Assembly (NCBI GenBank): GCA_024277135.1
Contig: JAJRVV010000030.1
Span: 1 to 56,952 of the forward strand
Reading direction: 5' to 3'
DNA length: 56,952 nt
Source of the DNA: Chloroflexota bacterium
GTDB lineage: Bacteria; Chloroflexota; Anaerolineae; Promineifilales; Promineifilaceae
Shown: positions 24,890 to 33,860 of the stretch, piece by piece
Layout: each line of letters begins with the position of its first letter
Numbering within the stretch: the first letter of the stretch is position 1
Notes under the pieces: model-generated
Database searches by the model: none
Seen by the model: only the letters and a program-made list of their open reading frames with translations
Told to the model about the DNA's origin: nothing
Position numbers and translations under genes: made by a program

Positions 24890-26704
24890 TCATACGGCCA
24901 ACGGCCGTGTCGTATAACCATTGCCATTCGCCCCCATTTGTTTCAGATAATCAGCGATCTCATGCGCCAATTCATCACTTTCCCGGTACTGTAACTCGTA
25001 AATCTTGGCATACTCGCCGCCCAGGGCCAGCAGTTCCTCATGTGTCCCGGCCTCGGCTACCACGCCATCCTTGAGGACAATGATGCGGTCGGCGTGCTTG
25101 ATGGTGCTCAGCCGCTGGGCGATGATGACGCTGGCGCGCCCCTGCATCACCCGCTCCAACGCCTGCTGGATTTCATGTTCCGTGCGCGTGTCCACCGCGC
25201 TGGTGGCCTCGTCCAGAATCAGGATGGACGGGTCAATCAGGATGGCGCGGGCCAGCGACAACCGCTGCTTCTGCCCACCAGAGAGACGTACGCCCCGCTC
25301 GCCGATTTGGGTGTCGTACCCTTTCGGCATCTCCATGATGAAGTCGTGCGCCCGCGCCAGTCTGGCGGCGGTGATCACGTCATCCATGGTGGCGTCGGGA
25401 CTGCCATAAGCGATGTTCTCCTGCACCGTTGCCGAGAAGAGAAACGCCTCCTGCGGCACAATGCCGATGTGGCGGCGCAGGCTTTGCCGGGTGATGGCGC
25501 GCACATCGCGCCCATCCACCAACACCTGCCCCTCTGTGGCCTCTTGAAAACGGCCGATCAAATTCACCAGCGACGACTTGCCGCTGCCCGTCCCGCCGAG
25601 AACGGCCACGATCTCGCCCGGTCGGATGTGCAAGTTCAGCCCTCGCATCACCGGTCGATCCGGCTCGTCGTCAAAGGCGAAGTGGACATCGCGGAACTCG
25701 ATTTCGCCGCGTATTTCGTCCAGGTCAATGGCGTCCGGCGCATCCTCGATAACCAGCGGCGCGTCCAGAATCTGGAACAGGCGGGGGGCGGCGGCCAATG
25801 CCTGGCGCATGATGCTGATTAGCCAGCCCATGAAGCGCACCGGCCAGATGATGCCCCACAAATACCATTGGTAAGCGAAGAATTGTCCCAAATCGCCCTG
25901 CCCGTTCAGCACCCGCTGGCCGCCGAACCAGGCCAGCAAGGCGAAGGTCAGCCCCACCATCAAGTCCATGGCGGGGAAGGCGTTGGCTTCTAACCGCTGT
26001 CGGTTTAGCCCTTTCTGCCGCATCAGCTCGTTTTGGGCGCGGAAACGGCCGTGCTCCAACCCCTCCCGCGCAAACGCCTTCACCACCCGGATGCCGGAGA
26101 TGTTCTCTTGCAGCGTCGAGGAGAGCTTGCCCATCTGCTCCCGCACCGCTTCCCAGGCAGGACCGATGCGCTTGTCGAAGTGATAGACGATGACTACCAG
26201 GATAACCAATGGCAGGTACAGCGCCAGCGTTAACTGCCAATCCAGCGAGAAGAGGATGAGACTGGTTCCGACGAAGGAGAGCGCGCCCATCCCCTGGATG
26301 ATCAGCCCCCAGCCCAGGTACTCTTGCACCGCCTCCACGTCGCTGGTGACGCGGGACATGATCTGGCCGGTGGGCATGTCGCGGTAGAAGCTGGTGGGCA
26401 GGGATTGGAGACGGCCGTAAATCTGATTCCGTACATCCCGCACCACATCTTGCCCCACCTTTTGCTGCACGATCCACTGGAAGTAGTCCGTCACCGATTT
26501 GAACCCCTGCGCCAGCAGTAGCAGGATGGCGTAGAAAATAACATTCCTTATCTCGCCCGACTGCAAGCCGCGGCTCACCGTCCAGCCGAAAATCATGGGC
26601 ACCACCAAGTCAGAGCCAATCGTCAATGTCGCCAACGCCGCTGACAAAGTGAAACGGCCGCGATACGGCTTTAAGAAACTGATTAATCGAATGAAATTTT
26701 GCAT
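24890..26704 (-). CDS. ABC exporter half-transporter, second pair, partner A (H-loop His replaced by Gln)
   Basis: A protein of 604 residues starting at an ATG after GAGGATTC. The frame extends upstream to 26788, but that part is a terminator hairpin. Six predicted membrane helices, then Walker A GGTGSGKSSLVNLIGR, canonical signature LSGGQKQRLSLARAI, Walker B ILILDEATSAVD and IIAQRLSTIKHAD, where Gln replaces the H-loop His. The nucleotide site formed by its own Walker motifs is therefore expected to be slow or inactive, with the live site in the partner encoded next. It is the first gene of the pair. A small Cys-containing peptide gene and a terminator lie directly upstream on the same strand. 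Confidence 0.9.
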   Translation of the reverse strand: MQNFIRLISFLKPYRGRFTLSAALATLTIGSDLVVPMIFGWTVSRGLQSGEIRNVIFYAILLLLAQGFKSVTDYFQWIVQQKVGQDVVRDVRNQIYGRLQSLPTSFYRDMPTGQIMSRVTSDVEAVQEYLGWGLIIQGMGALSFVGTSLILFSLDWQLTLALYLPLVILVVIVYHFDKRIGPAWEAVREQMGKLSSTLQENISGIRVVKAFAREGLEHGRFRAQNELMRQKGLNRQRLEANAFPAMDLMVGLTFALLAWFGGQRVLNGQGDLGQFFAYQWYLWGIIWPVRFMGWLISIMRQALAAAPRLFQILDAPLVIEDAPDAIDLDEIRGEIEFRDVHFAFDDEPDRPVMRGLNLHIRPGEIVAVLGGTGSGKSSLVNLIGRFQEATEGQVLVDGRDVRAITRQSLRRHIGIVPQEAFLFSATVQENIAYGSPDATMDDVITAARLARAHDFIMEMPKGYDTQIGERGVRLSGGQKQRLSLARAILIDPSILILDEATSAVDTRTEHEIQQALERVMQGRASVIIAQRLSTIKHADRIIVLKDGVVAEAGTHEELLALGGEYAKIYELQYRESDELAHEIADYLKQMGANGNGYTTRPLAV

Positions 26705-26759
26705 GATGAATCCTCTAAATTCCGTCGTGCAATTTTGTAAAATTGCGCATACAAACAAC

Positions 26760-26795
26760 AAAAAAGCCCCGCATGTCATTTGCGACATGCGGGGC
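26760..26795 (-). terminator. Intrinsic terminator/attenuator ahead of the ABC operon
   Basis: On the minus strand GCCCCGCATGTC (26795-26784), a 6-nt loop, its 12-bp complement and TTTTTT. It lies 33 bp after the stop of the small peptide gene and 56 bp before the ABC start, so it ends the peptide message or acts as an attenuator that lets some transcripts through to the exporters. Confidence 0.8.
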
Positions 26796-26827
26796 CAATT
26801 GACCGAGTGAGTGTTGGAATTCGTTTT

Positions 26828-26947
26828 CTATCTATCCACACAATCCTTCGTGTCCGTTGGACACCAATACATGCCGCAACCCAGCAACGTATCGTCTTCG
26901 CTGCCAGCGAAACGACGGCTCCGGATGATGATGATTTGGCTTAGCAT
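26828..26947 (-). CDS. Candidate 39-residue cysteine-containing peptide
   Basis: A minus-strand ORF with GGAGAGG 9 bp before the ATG at 26947 (a second ATG at 26953 is too close to it). It starts MLSQIIIIRSRRF, continues AGSEDDTLLG and ends CGMYWCPTDTKDCVDR: a hydrophobic/basic leader-like half and a short tail with three Cys, one Trp and one Tyr. An intrinsic terminator follows at once and an ABC exporter pair comes next on the same strand. Nothing known to me matches it. It could be a precursor of an exported or modified peptide, a metal-binding miniprotein or a leader peptide controlling the terminator. No modification enzyme is adjacent. Confidence 0.45.
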   Translation of the reverse strand: MLSQIIIIRSRRFAGSEDDTLLGCGMYWCPTDTKDCVDR

Positions 26948-27156
26948 GTACATGGGCCTCTCCAAAAACAAATTCCTGATAAACAGATGCCTTTCACGAC
27001 ATCAACCGGTACATTCTACTGGCGAATAAGAGTGATGTCAACCTCGATTTGAAATTTACGGGATATTGGCGGGTTTTTGGCCGGGATGGATTACAATCAA
27101 AAGAGGTGAACGAGCGCATCACCTTGCCATCTTGTCATTGTCTCAGGAGTCGTACC

Positions 27157-29331
27157 ATGAAGCATCGTTTCAGTTTTGGCGTAATTTTTCTGTTTGCCCT
27201 GGCGCTTATGCTGGGGTCGGATGTGGCGGCACGGCCGTCTGCTACTAACATTTCCCGCGTTTCCATCAGCAGCGGCGGCGTGGCGGGCAATGGCTTATCG
27301 GATCGGGCCGCCATTTCCGGCGACGGCCGTTACGCAGCCTTCCAATCCGACGCCGACAACCTGGTCAGCGGCGACAACAACGGCGTCACCGACATCTTCG
27401 TGCATGACCGGCAGAGCGGACAAACCACGCGGGTTTCGGCAGCGATGGCGGGCGACGCCAACGGCGCGTCCCGAATTCCGGCTATCTCGGCTAACGGCCG
27501 TTATGTAATCTTCGAGTCTGATGCCGACAACCTGGTGAGCGGCGACAACAATGGCGTCACCGACATCTTCGTGCATGACCGGCAAACGGGCGCGACCACA
27601 CGGGTGTCTCTGGTCAACGGCGGCGGGGAAGGGAATGGCGGCTCGCGTAGCCCGACGGTATCGGGAGACGGCCGTCTCGTCGCCTTTGAATCCGACGCCG
27701 ACAACCTGGTGAGCGGCGACGCCAACAACGTCACCGACATTTTCGTGCATGACCGGCAAACGGGAACGACCACGCGGGTTTCGATTGCGACCGGCGGCGC
27801 TGAAGCGAATGGCGCTTCCTATCTGGCCGGGATTTCGGCCGACGGCCGTTTTGTCGGCTTTAGCGCCAACGCCAGCAACCTGGATGCCGGGGACAGCAAC
27901 GGATTCACCGATGTATATGTGCATGACCGGCAGACGGCCGTCACTGAATGGGTGTCTGTTTCTACCGGGGCCTCCCCCGCCAATGGGAACAGTTATTGGC
28001 CCGCGCTTTCGGCGGACGGCCGTTACGTGGCCTTTTTCTCGGAAGCCGGCAATTTGGCGGCCGGGGATACCAATAACTTTTTCGACGTGTTCGTCCGTGA
28101 CCGGCAAACGGAGACGACGGAAAGAGTCTCCGTCCCCGGCGCGGTGGGGCAGGGGAATGGCTCATCATTTGTAGCCGATATTTCGGATGACGGCCGTTAC
28201 GTCACCTACTACTCGTCTGCCTTCAACCTGGTGAGCGGAGACAGCAATGGTCAGGATGATGTTTTCCTGTTTGACCGGCAAACGACGACCACCACCCGAT
28301 TGTCGTTGAGCGCTGACGACCAGCAGGGGAATGGCTCGTCCTGGATTCCGGCGATTTCGGGGGATGGCGCGGCGGTTATCTTTTCATCTCGCGCCACTAA
28401 TTTGGTGGCGGGGGACAGCAACGGCATGCAAGATATTTTTGTGGTGGATTGGGGGCCGCAGGGGCCGACGGCCGTCTATCTACCTCTGATTTTACACAAT
28501 TACCCACCCACATTTGCCATCAGCGGGCAGGTGTTGATAGCTGGCGGCAGTCCGGTGAGCGGCGTCACACTGACGACGAATACTGGCGTGACGACGACCA
28601 GCGACGGCAGCGGCCGTTACCAGTTCGACAACTTGCTGGCCGGAACCTACACTATCACCCCGGCCAAAGCAGGCTACACCTTCACGCCAGCCAACCGCGC
28701 CGTCACCCTGCCGCCGGATGGGACGAATGTGGACTTTACGGCCGTGCCCGACCCCACGCCCACGCCTTCACCCACGCCCGCAGCCACCCCATCCCCCACG
28801 CCCCAGCCCTGCTCCGAATGGGTGAGCAACGGCGGGTTTGAAACAGGCGACGCCTGGCAAATTTCCTCGAATGCGTACCCGGCGGCGTATGACACGGCCG
28901 TTGTCCGCAGCGGCGGCCGGGCCATGCGCGCCGGCATCATCAATCCGGCGGACAACATCAGCACCTACTCCTCTTTTTGGCAGTGGGTACAAATTCCGGC
29001 CGATGCGGCCAACGCCACGCTTTCTTTCTGGCTCTATCCGGTCAGCGGCGAACCAGAGATGAGGAGACGGCCGTCCGGCTGGCAAGCCCCCGACATCCGC
29101 CAGCGCACTCTGGCTGAAGACGCCCAATTTGTCCTCATCTTTGACCAGAACGGCCAGCAGAATACCTTGCTCTTCCAGCGGCAAAACGACCAAACCTGGG
29201 CATTCTACCAGTTTGATTTGATGGCTTTCCGCGGCCAAACCTTCCAAATTTACTTTGGTGCGTTTAACGATGGCTTTGGCGGCGTCACCGGCATGTATGT
29301 GGATGATGTTTCCTTGCAGGTGTGTCAGTAG
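27157..29331 (+). CDS. Secreted seven-repeat beta-propeller protein with carboxypeptidase-like and C-terminal beta domains
   Basis: A protein of 724 residues from an ATG after AGGAG, with a signal peptide (FSFGVIFLFALALMLGSDVAA). Seven repeats of about 57 residues, each with DGRYVAF...NLVSGDxNxxxDIFVHDRQT, fit a seven-bladed TolB/PD40-type propeller. Next comes a carboxypeptidase-regulatory-like beta sandwich (ISGQVLIAGGSPVSGVTLTT), a PTPTPSPTP linker and a C-terminal jelly-roll-like domain (WVSNGGFETGDAW). It is expected outside the membrane, perhaps binding glycans or proteins; no catalytic residues are visible. The repeated DGR triplet of each blade is written with the ACGGCCGT octamer in most blades. 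Confidence 0.8.
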   Translation: MKHRFSFGVIFLFALALMLGSDVAARPSATNISRVSISSGGVAGNGLSDRAAISGDGRYAAFQSDADNLVSGDNNGVTDIFVHDRQSGQTTRVSAAMAGDANGASRIPAISANGRYVIFESDADNLVSGDNNGVTDIFVHDRQTGATTRVSLVNGGGEGNGGSRSPTVSGDGRLVAFESDADNLVSGDANNVTDIFVHDRQTGTTTRVSIATGGAEANGASYLAGISADGRFVGFSANASNLDAGDSNGFTDVYVHDRQTAVTEWVSVSTGASPANGNSYWPALSADGRYVAFFSEAGNLAAGDTNNFFDVFVRDRQTETTERVSVPGAVGQGNGSSFVADISDDGRYVTYYSSAFNLVSGDSNGQDDVFLFDRQTTTTTRLSLSADDQQGNGSSWIPAISGDGAAVIFSSRATNLVAGDSNGMQDIFVVDWGPQGPTAVYLPLILHNYPPTFAISGQVLIAGGSPVSGVTLTTNTGVTTTSDGSGRYQFDNLLAGTYTITPAKAGYTFTPANRAVTLPPDGTNVDFTAVPDPTPTPSPTPAATPSPTPQPCSEWVSNGGFETGDAWQISSNAYPAAYDTAVVRSGGRAMRAGIINPADNISTYSSFWQWVQIPADAANATLSFWLYPVSGEPEMRRRPSGWQAPDIRQRTLAEDAQFVLIFDQNGQQNTLLFQRQNDQTWAFYQFDLMAFRGQTFQIYFGAFNDGFGGVTGMYVDDVSLQVCQ

Positions 29332-29339
29332 ATGTGGCA

Positions 29340-29370
29340 TTTCCCCAGAAACTCGGAGTTTCCGGGGAAA
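29340..29370 (+). terminator. Hairpin after the propeller gene
   Basis: 14-bp arms (TTTCCCCAGAAACT and its complement with one mismatch) and a 3-nt loop, 8 bp after the stop. It is the same size class as the other dispersed hairpins, with no long T run. It is a probable terminator or 3'-end stabiliser. Confidence 0.55.
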
Positions 29371-29487
29371 TGTTCTGGTTGCCGCATCAATGAAAGTTCA
29401 CTAAACTTCACGCTGTATCCCGTCACTGCACTGGCTAACGTTGAAATGGATACGGCCGTGTTCGTGACAAGCGAGCAAATCAGGAAA

Positions 29488-29539
29488 CCTCCGGGAGGCT
29501 CCGCTCGACACCAGGATGATAACTAGAACCTCCCGGAGG
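29488..29539. repeat. Inverted repeat upstream of the aldo/keto reductase gene
   Basis: CCTCCGGGAGG (29488-29498) pairs exactly with CCTCCCGGAGG (29529-29539) around a 30-nt loop, 27 bp before the start codon. It could be a leader structure or a regulator site. The rest of the 235-bp gap shows nothing else clear. Confidence 0.5.
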
Positions 29540-29566
29540 ATTGTCCCGCAAATGTAGGAGTGCAAA

Positions 29567-30565
29567 ATGGAATATCGTCGTTTAGGAAAATCAGGTTTAA
29601 AGATCAGCGCCCTTTCTTTTGGCTCATGGGTCACATTCGGCGCCCAAATGGATGTGGACAAGGCTCTAGAAAGCATGACGGCTGCTTATGACGCCGGCTG
29701 CAATTTTTTCGACAACGCCGAAATTTACGCGCGCGGCCAATCTGAAATCATCATGGGCCAGGCGCTCAAAAAATCCGGCTGGCGGCGGGACAGCTACATT
29801 GTTTCCAGCAAAGTGTTGTGGGGCAGCGTCCCCGACGCCAAACCAACTCAGAAAGGTTTGAGCCGTAAGCATGTGGTAGAAGCGTGCCATCAAGCCCTGG
29901 AACGGCTGCAAACCGATTACCTTGACCTTTACTTTTGCCATCGCCCCGATCCGGAAACGCCGATGGAGGAAGTGGTCTGGACGATGAGTAACCTCATCCA
30001 GCAGGGCAAGGTGTTGTATTGGGGCACGTCGGAATGGTCGGCGCAGCAGTTGATGGAGGCGCACAGCGTGGCCCGGCAGTACCATCTCATCCCGCCTACG
30101 ATGGAACAGCCGCAGTACCATATGTTCCACCGGCATACCATCGAGGTGGAATATGCCCGGTTGTATGAGACCATCGGTTTGGGAACCACCATCTGGTCGC
30201 CGCTGGCCTCCGGCATGCTCACCGGTAAATACAATGACGGCGTCCCGGACGATTCGCGGATGAATTTGAAGGGGTATGAATGGCTGCGAAAGATGTTTGA
30301 GGGGGAGGAGTGGCAGCAGCGATTGGACATTGTGCGCCAATTGACCAAAGTGGCTGATAATTTGGGTACGACGATGGCTAAGATGGCGATTGCCTGGTGT
30401 CTTAAAAACCGGAATGTGAGTACAGTCATCACCGGCGCATCCCGCCCAGAGCAGGTGCGGGAAAATATGGCAGCGCTGGAGGTGATACCGTTGTTGACGG
30501 ATGATGTGATGTCCCGGATTGAAGAATTGCTGGCGAATAAACCGCAAGGAATGGCGTTTCAATAA
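29567..30565 (+). CDS. Aldo/keto reductase (KCNAB/YghZ-like)
   Basis: A protein of 332 residues after AGGAG. It has the (beta/alpha)8 reductase tetrad: Asp and Tyr in [11 protein letters not shown], Lys in IVSSKVLWG, His in DLYFCHRPD. The C-terminal [20 protein letters not shown] is the NADPH-binding part shared with potassium-channel beta subunits and YghZ (methylglyoxal reductase group). It would reduce small aldehydes in the cytosol. It is followed after 24 bp by a nucleoside phosphorylase gene, so they may be co-transcribed. Substrate not determined. Confidence 0.9.
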   Translation: MEYRRLGKSGLKISALSFGSWVTFGAQMDVDKALESMTAAYDAGCNFFDNAEIYARGQSEIIMGQALKKSGWRRDSYIVSSKVLWGSVPDAKPTQKGLSRKHVVEACHQALERLQTDYLDLYFCHRPDPETPMEEVVWTMSNLIQQGKVLYWGTSEWSAQQLMEAHSVARQYHLIPPTMEQPQYHMFHRHTIEVEYARLYETIGLGTTIWSPLASGMLTGKYNDGVPDDSRMNLKGYEWLRKMFEGEEWQQRLDIVRQLTKVADNLGTTMAKMAIAWCLKNRNVSTVITGASRPEQVRENMAALEVIPLLTDDVMSRIEELLANKPQGMAFQ

Positions 30566-30589
30566 AAACCCATTTTGGTGAGACACCTG

Positions 30590-31336
30590 ATGCAGAAGTT
30601 GCCGCACACAGGTCTAAAAATTGGAGATGTGACGCCAGACGTGCTGGTGGTGGGGGATCCGGCGCGGGCGGAACGAGCAACGGCGTGGTTGGATGAACCG
30701 GTTTTGCTGGCTGATCAGCGGGAGTATCGGGCGTTTCACGGCCGTTTCCACAACATCCCCATCACCATCTCGTCACACGGAATTGGCGCGCCAGGGGCGG
30801 CCATCGCCTTTGAAGAGCTAATTGTTGCCGGCGGGCAGCGGATCATCCGCGTTGGCACTTGCGGCGGTTTGCGCCCAGAGGTGGTAGCCGGTAGTTTGGT
30901 GGTGGCAGCAGCGGCGGTGCAAAACACCGGCTATGGCATGTTGACGGTTCCTGATGGGTATCCGGCCGTGGCCGATGCCCGGCTGACCCTGGCGTTGCAG
31001 GCGGCGGCGCAGGCGGACGGCCGTGCTGCCCATTGCGGCATCGTCGTATCTTCCGACAGTTTCTATCCCGGCATCCTGTCCTGTCGTCCCCAATATGAGG
31101 CGTTGGCCCAGGCCAATGTGCTGGCGGTGGAGATGGAATGCGCCGCTTTGTTCATTATCGGCAGTTTGCGCCAGGTGCAGACGGCCGCTATCCTGGCCGC
31201 CGACGGCAATGTGCTACATTCCGTGGAGCAGATGGATTCGTACCAGCCAAAAGATGGACGGGTGGCTGCGGCGGTAGATGCTGAAATTAGAATTGCGCTG
31301 CAAGTTTTGTGGCAGTTAAGGCAAAATGAGAAATGA
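30590..31336 (+). CDS. Purine/uridine nucleoside phosphorylase (PNP_UDP family)
   Basis: A protein of 248 residues. VLVVGDPARAERA (phosphate-binding start), HGIGAPGAAIAFEELI, RIIRVGTCGGLRPEV and VEMECAALFIIGSL (with the ribose-binding Met-Glu) are the family's ordered motifs. It cleaves nucleosides with phosphate to base and ribose 1-phosphate. I chose the ATG at 30590 after GGTGAG; TTG and GTG codons just upstream are possible. Its stop codon is provided by the first units of a 7-bp tandem repeat, so the last residues (RQNEK) are repeat-encoded. Whether it prefers purines or uridine cannot be told by eye. Confidence 0.85.
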   Translation: MQKLPHTGLKIGDVTPDVLVVGDPARAERATAWLDEPVLLADQREYRAFHGRFHNIPITISSHGIGAPGAAIAFEELIVAGGQRIIRVGTCGGLRPEVVAGSLVVAAAAVQNTGYGMLTVPDGYPAVADARLTLALQAAAQADGRAAHCGIVVSSDSFYPGILSCRPQYEALAQANVLAVEMECAALFIIGSLRQVQTAAILAADGNVLHSVEQMDSYQPKDGRVAAAVDAEIRIALQVLWQLRQNEK

Positions 31337-31407
31337 GAAATGAGTAATGAGTAATGAGTAATGAGCAATGAGAAATGAGAAATGAGAAATGAGAAATGAG
31401 AAATGAG
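31324..31407. repeat. Twelve-unit heptanucleotide array (AAATGAG)
   Basis: Twelve 7-bp units in perfect register (AAATGAG x3, TAATGAG x3, CAATGAG, AAATGAG x5) and part of a thirteenth. It contains the stop of the phosphorylase gene and touches the ATG of the next gene (31410). No ordinary ribosome site is seen before that ATG, so the array forms the whole junction. Confidence 0.95.
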
Positions 31408-31409
31408 TA

Positions 31410-32138
31410 ATGAATTTAGCTGAAAAACGACGCGCCATCCGCCATTTGCTGGATGAACAGTCGCCGCTAGATGCGACGGCCGTCAAATATGCTTTCTATC
31501 ATTCCGATGAGAAAACGCAACTGTTTCCCTATCCGGACGGTGCGGCGCGGGCTATCGGCTATGCGGCCGTTTGCCGGACGGGGATGGATTTGTTTCGGCC
31601 GTTTGTCACCCTGCGCTTGCCCATCCATGATATGGACGCCAGCCTGGATGTGATTTACCAGGCGATGCAGCCGGGAACGGCCGTCATCCTGGAAACCCCG
31701 GCCCGTTATGCTCCCCTCCTCAAAGCAGTGTTTGATGTGCAATCCGAAGAAGCGCTGCGCGGGTTTGTGCTGGATCGCAGCCGGTTTGAGCCGGTGATCA
31801 ATGTGTTGGTGTCTCGCACCACCGGCGGTAATGGGCTGCCCCGTTTTGTCGTCCGCCGCAGCGGCAGCGATGAAGTTGTGGCTTCTGCCGGGCTAAACTG
31901 GCAGTCGCTCCGTTTTGCCGACCTCTCCGTGAATGTGGATGCCCGCTACCAGCAGCGGGGGTGGGGCAAGAGTGTGTTGGCGGCGATGGTGCAATATGTG
32001 CTGGAAAACGGCCGTACGCCCCTTTACCTCACCGCCGCCGAAAATAACAACTCCATGCATCTGGCCCGCAGCCTCGGATTTATTGACAGCGGCTTGCACA
32101 CCGTCATGCTGCAAGCCGTTCTCCGTCCCCGCCCCTGA
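31410..32138 (+). CDS. GNAT-family N-acetyltransferase
   Basis: A protein of 242 residues. The C-terminal third carries the acetyl-CoA fold: VDARYQQRGWGKSVLAAMVQ (motif A, RxxGxG variant) and NNNSMHLARSLGFIDSG (motif B, end of the GNAT core). The N-terminal 130 residues form a separate domain I cannot name, reminiscent of two-lobed GNATs. The start codon lies at the end of the heptad array, so its expression could vary with repeat number. Substrate unknown. Confidence 0.8.
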   Translation: MNLAEKRRAIRHLLDEQSPLDATAVKYAFYHSDEKTQLFPYPDGAARAIGYAAVCRTGMDLFRPFVTLRLPIHDMDASLDVIYQAMQPGTAVILETPARYAPLLKAVFDVQSEEALRGFVLDRSRFEPVINVLVSRTTGGNGLPRFVVRRSGSDEVVASAGLNWQSLRFADLSVNVDARYQQRGWGKSVLAAMVQYVLENGRTPLYLTAAENNNSMHLARSLGFIDSGLHTVMLQAVLRPRP

Positions 32139-32371
32139 CCCCTTTCTTTGCGCAAAATTCACGCCCCTTCATAGTCCAATTCACGGCGCATTCATGGAAT
32201 CCACCTTCTGAAAATGCTAAGTTTTTCTTGACTCTATTGTCGTACCCAAAACTGAAAGGAGCAGCAGTTTTTAGATCAACGACATCAGGAGGCAGCCAGA
32301 CGTTCGGTTGAAATCCCGCTGCTTTCGCAGAGTCTTGAACGAGTCTGAAGCATTTGTTCGGAGGTGTAGTT
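32139..32371. other. Leader region of the cold-shock gene
   Basis: There is no ORF here. TTGACT (about 32229) may be a -35 box, but no matching -10 is clear. The last 120 bp before the start contain several short complementary blocks (AGACGTTCG..., GCTGCTTTCGCAGAG, CGAGTCTGAAGC), compatible with the long structured 5' leader usual for cold-shock genes. GGAGGTG lies 7 bp before the ATG. Confidence 0.4.
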
Positions 32372-32611
32372 ATGCTAAAAGAGACAGGGATTGTGAAATG
32401 GTTTAGTCGGTTGAAGGGGTATGGTTTTATTAACCCGGATAGCGGCGGACAGGAAGTGTTTGTTCACTATTCTGCCATTGATGGCGAAGGGTATCGGAAT
32501 CTGTACGAAGGGGATAAAGTCGAGTTCGAGTTGGTGGATTTGGGCAAAGGCCCGCAAGCCCGCCACGTCATTTCTCGGCGTAGTTTTGGCGCCTTTGTCC
32601 CCGACGCTTAA
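32372..32611 (+). CDS. Cold-shock domain protein
   Basis: A protein of 79 residues: a single cold-shock domain. GIVKWFSRLKGYGFI contains RNP1 (KGYGFI), and EVFVHYSAI is RNP2; the aromatic residues that stack on single-stranded nucleic acid are present. It acts as an RNA chaperone or antiterminator in the cytosol. The start is the ATG after GGAGGTG; an upstream in-frame ATG at 32354 lies before the ribosome site. The C-terminal extension (SRRSFGAFVPDA) is short. A bidirectional terminator follows. Confidence 0.93.
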   Translation: MLKETGIVKWFSRLKGYGFINPDSGGQEVFVHYSAIDGEGYRNLYEGDKVEFELVDLGKGPQARHVISRRSFGAFVPDA

Positions 32612-32635
32612 TAATTAACTCAACATAAATAACAG

Positions 32636-32661
32636 AAAAGCCTGCATCAAGCAGGCTTTTT
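32636..32661. terminator. Bidirectional intrinsic terminator
   Basis: AAAAGCCTGC (32636-32645), a 5-nt loop and GCAGGCTTTTT (32651-32661). A runs on one side and T runs on the other let it stop the cold-shock transcript and the convergent flavoprotein transcript. Confidence 0.85.
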
Positions 32662-32681
32662 GGTTTGGCAGAGGTGAAAGT

Positions 32682-33860
32682 TTACAGTTTTGTCAGGAAG
32701 ATTTGCGCTAGACGGCTATTGGCTTTCATTTGTTTGATCATTATATCAATCAAAAACGGGAAATTGAGGAGCCATCGTTGTAAACTATAGGAACGACGCA
32801 TCCCGGACCACATGGCATCGTGGACCAGCTTCTCATAAATTTGCAAGGTTTGGCGAGAGGTATCCTCCTTTGCCAACGCATCGTGGGCCGTTTGAGCCGC
32901 CAAATCGGCTGAAACCATGGCGTTGTGAATGCCGCCTCCGGTGAGCGGATTGATGAAACCGGCGGCGTCCCCCACCAAAATCGCCCCATCATACACATGC
33001 TGAAGCCGCTTTTGTGAGCCGAAGTTTAACTGCCAGACAGCGACATCCCGCAGCCTGAAGCCGGGCAAAAGCCGCTCTTTTATTTCGGGCATGGCTAAAA
33101 AATCATCCAACATCTTTTGCAGACGCCCTTTGCCATGATTGCCGCGAAAACGGTCAAGCCGCATCCCCAGGCCGATGTTGGCTTGATTGTCGCCGGTGGG
33201 GAAAATCCAGGCGTAGCCGGGCAGGATTTCGTTGTAGAAATAAAATTCAACCTGGTGGGGGAATTCGTCGAAGTTTTCAGCGTAGGCGCGCAGAGCGATG
33301 GCGCGGTGTTTGTCTACGTGCCGGTTGTTTTTAGGGCGCAGGGCACGGGTGATGGCGGAGGTGACGCCGTCGGCGCCGATAACGAGTTTGGCCGGGAAAT
33401 CTTTGATGCTGCCATTGACGCGGGCGCGGACGCCGGCGACACGGCCGTTTTCCATAATCGGTTCCTTCACATCTGCCTGGAGAAATTGAGCGCCAGAATC
33501 AACCGCGTGCTGCTGAATCACCGCATCAAAATAAAACCGGGGCGCCACGTATGAATCGCCTCCTTCTGTTCCTTTTTTGAAATCTGCCTCCAACCGGTAT
33601 CCTTTGGGTGACATCAGCAACATGCCGTCAAGCGGGTAAAACTCGCCCCGCTGCACTGCCTGGTTGATCTTCTCTTTCATGCCCAGCCGCCACATCAACT
33701 CAATAGCAACGGCGGGAACGGCATCTCCACAAGCTTTATCACGCGGGAATTGGCGGCGGTCAATCAGCAGCACATCGTGCCCTTGCTGCGCAAGAATGAT
33801 GGCGGTGGTGGCGCCAGCTGGCCCAGCGCCCACGATGATGATTTCGTGTTTACTCTCCAT
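32682..33860 (-). CDS. Geranylgeranyl-reductase-family FAD-dependent oxidoreductase
   Basis: A protein of 392 residues. EIIIVGAGPAGATTAIILAQ is the FAD dinucleotide loop, FPRDKACGDAVP is the family-specific motif after the first beta-alpha unit, and DGAILVGDAAGFINPLTGGG is the second FAD contact. This group includes digeranylgeranyl-glycerophospholipid and chlorophyll/menaquinone side-chain reductases (ChlP-like); here it probably saturates an isoprenoid chain such as that of menaquinone. The protein is soluble to peripheral. It starts after AAGGAG and is monocistronic. The exact isoprenoid is not known. Confidence 0.85.
   Translation of the reverse strand: MESKHEIIIVGAGPAGATTAIILAQQGHDVLLIDRRQFPRDKACGDAVPAVAIELMWRLGMKEKINQAVQRGEFYPLDGMLLMSPKGYRLEADFKKGTEGGDSYVAPRFYFDAVIQQHAVDSGAQFLQADVKEPIMENGRVAGVRARVNGSIKDFPAKLVIGADGVTSAITRALRPKNNRHVDKHRAIALRAYAENFDEFPHQVEFYFYNEILPGYAWIFPTGDNQANIGLGMRLDRFRGNHGKGRLQKMLDDFLAMPEIKERLLPGFRLRDVAVWQLNFGSQKRLQHVYDGAILVGDAAGFINPLTGGGIHNAMVSADLAAQTAHDALAKEDTSRQTLQIYEKLVHDAMWSGMRRSYSLQRWLLNFPFLIDIMIKQMKANSRLAQIFLTKL

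Noticed and set aside
26811..27029. Plus-strand ORF of 72 codons upstream of the propeller gene
   Set aside because: It overlaps the better supported minus-strand peptide gene (ribosome site, terminator) and has no ribosome site itself.
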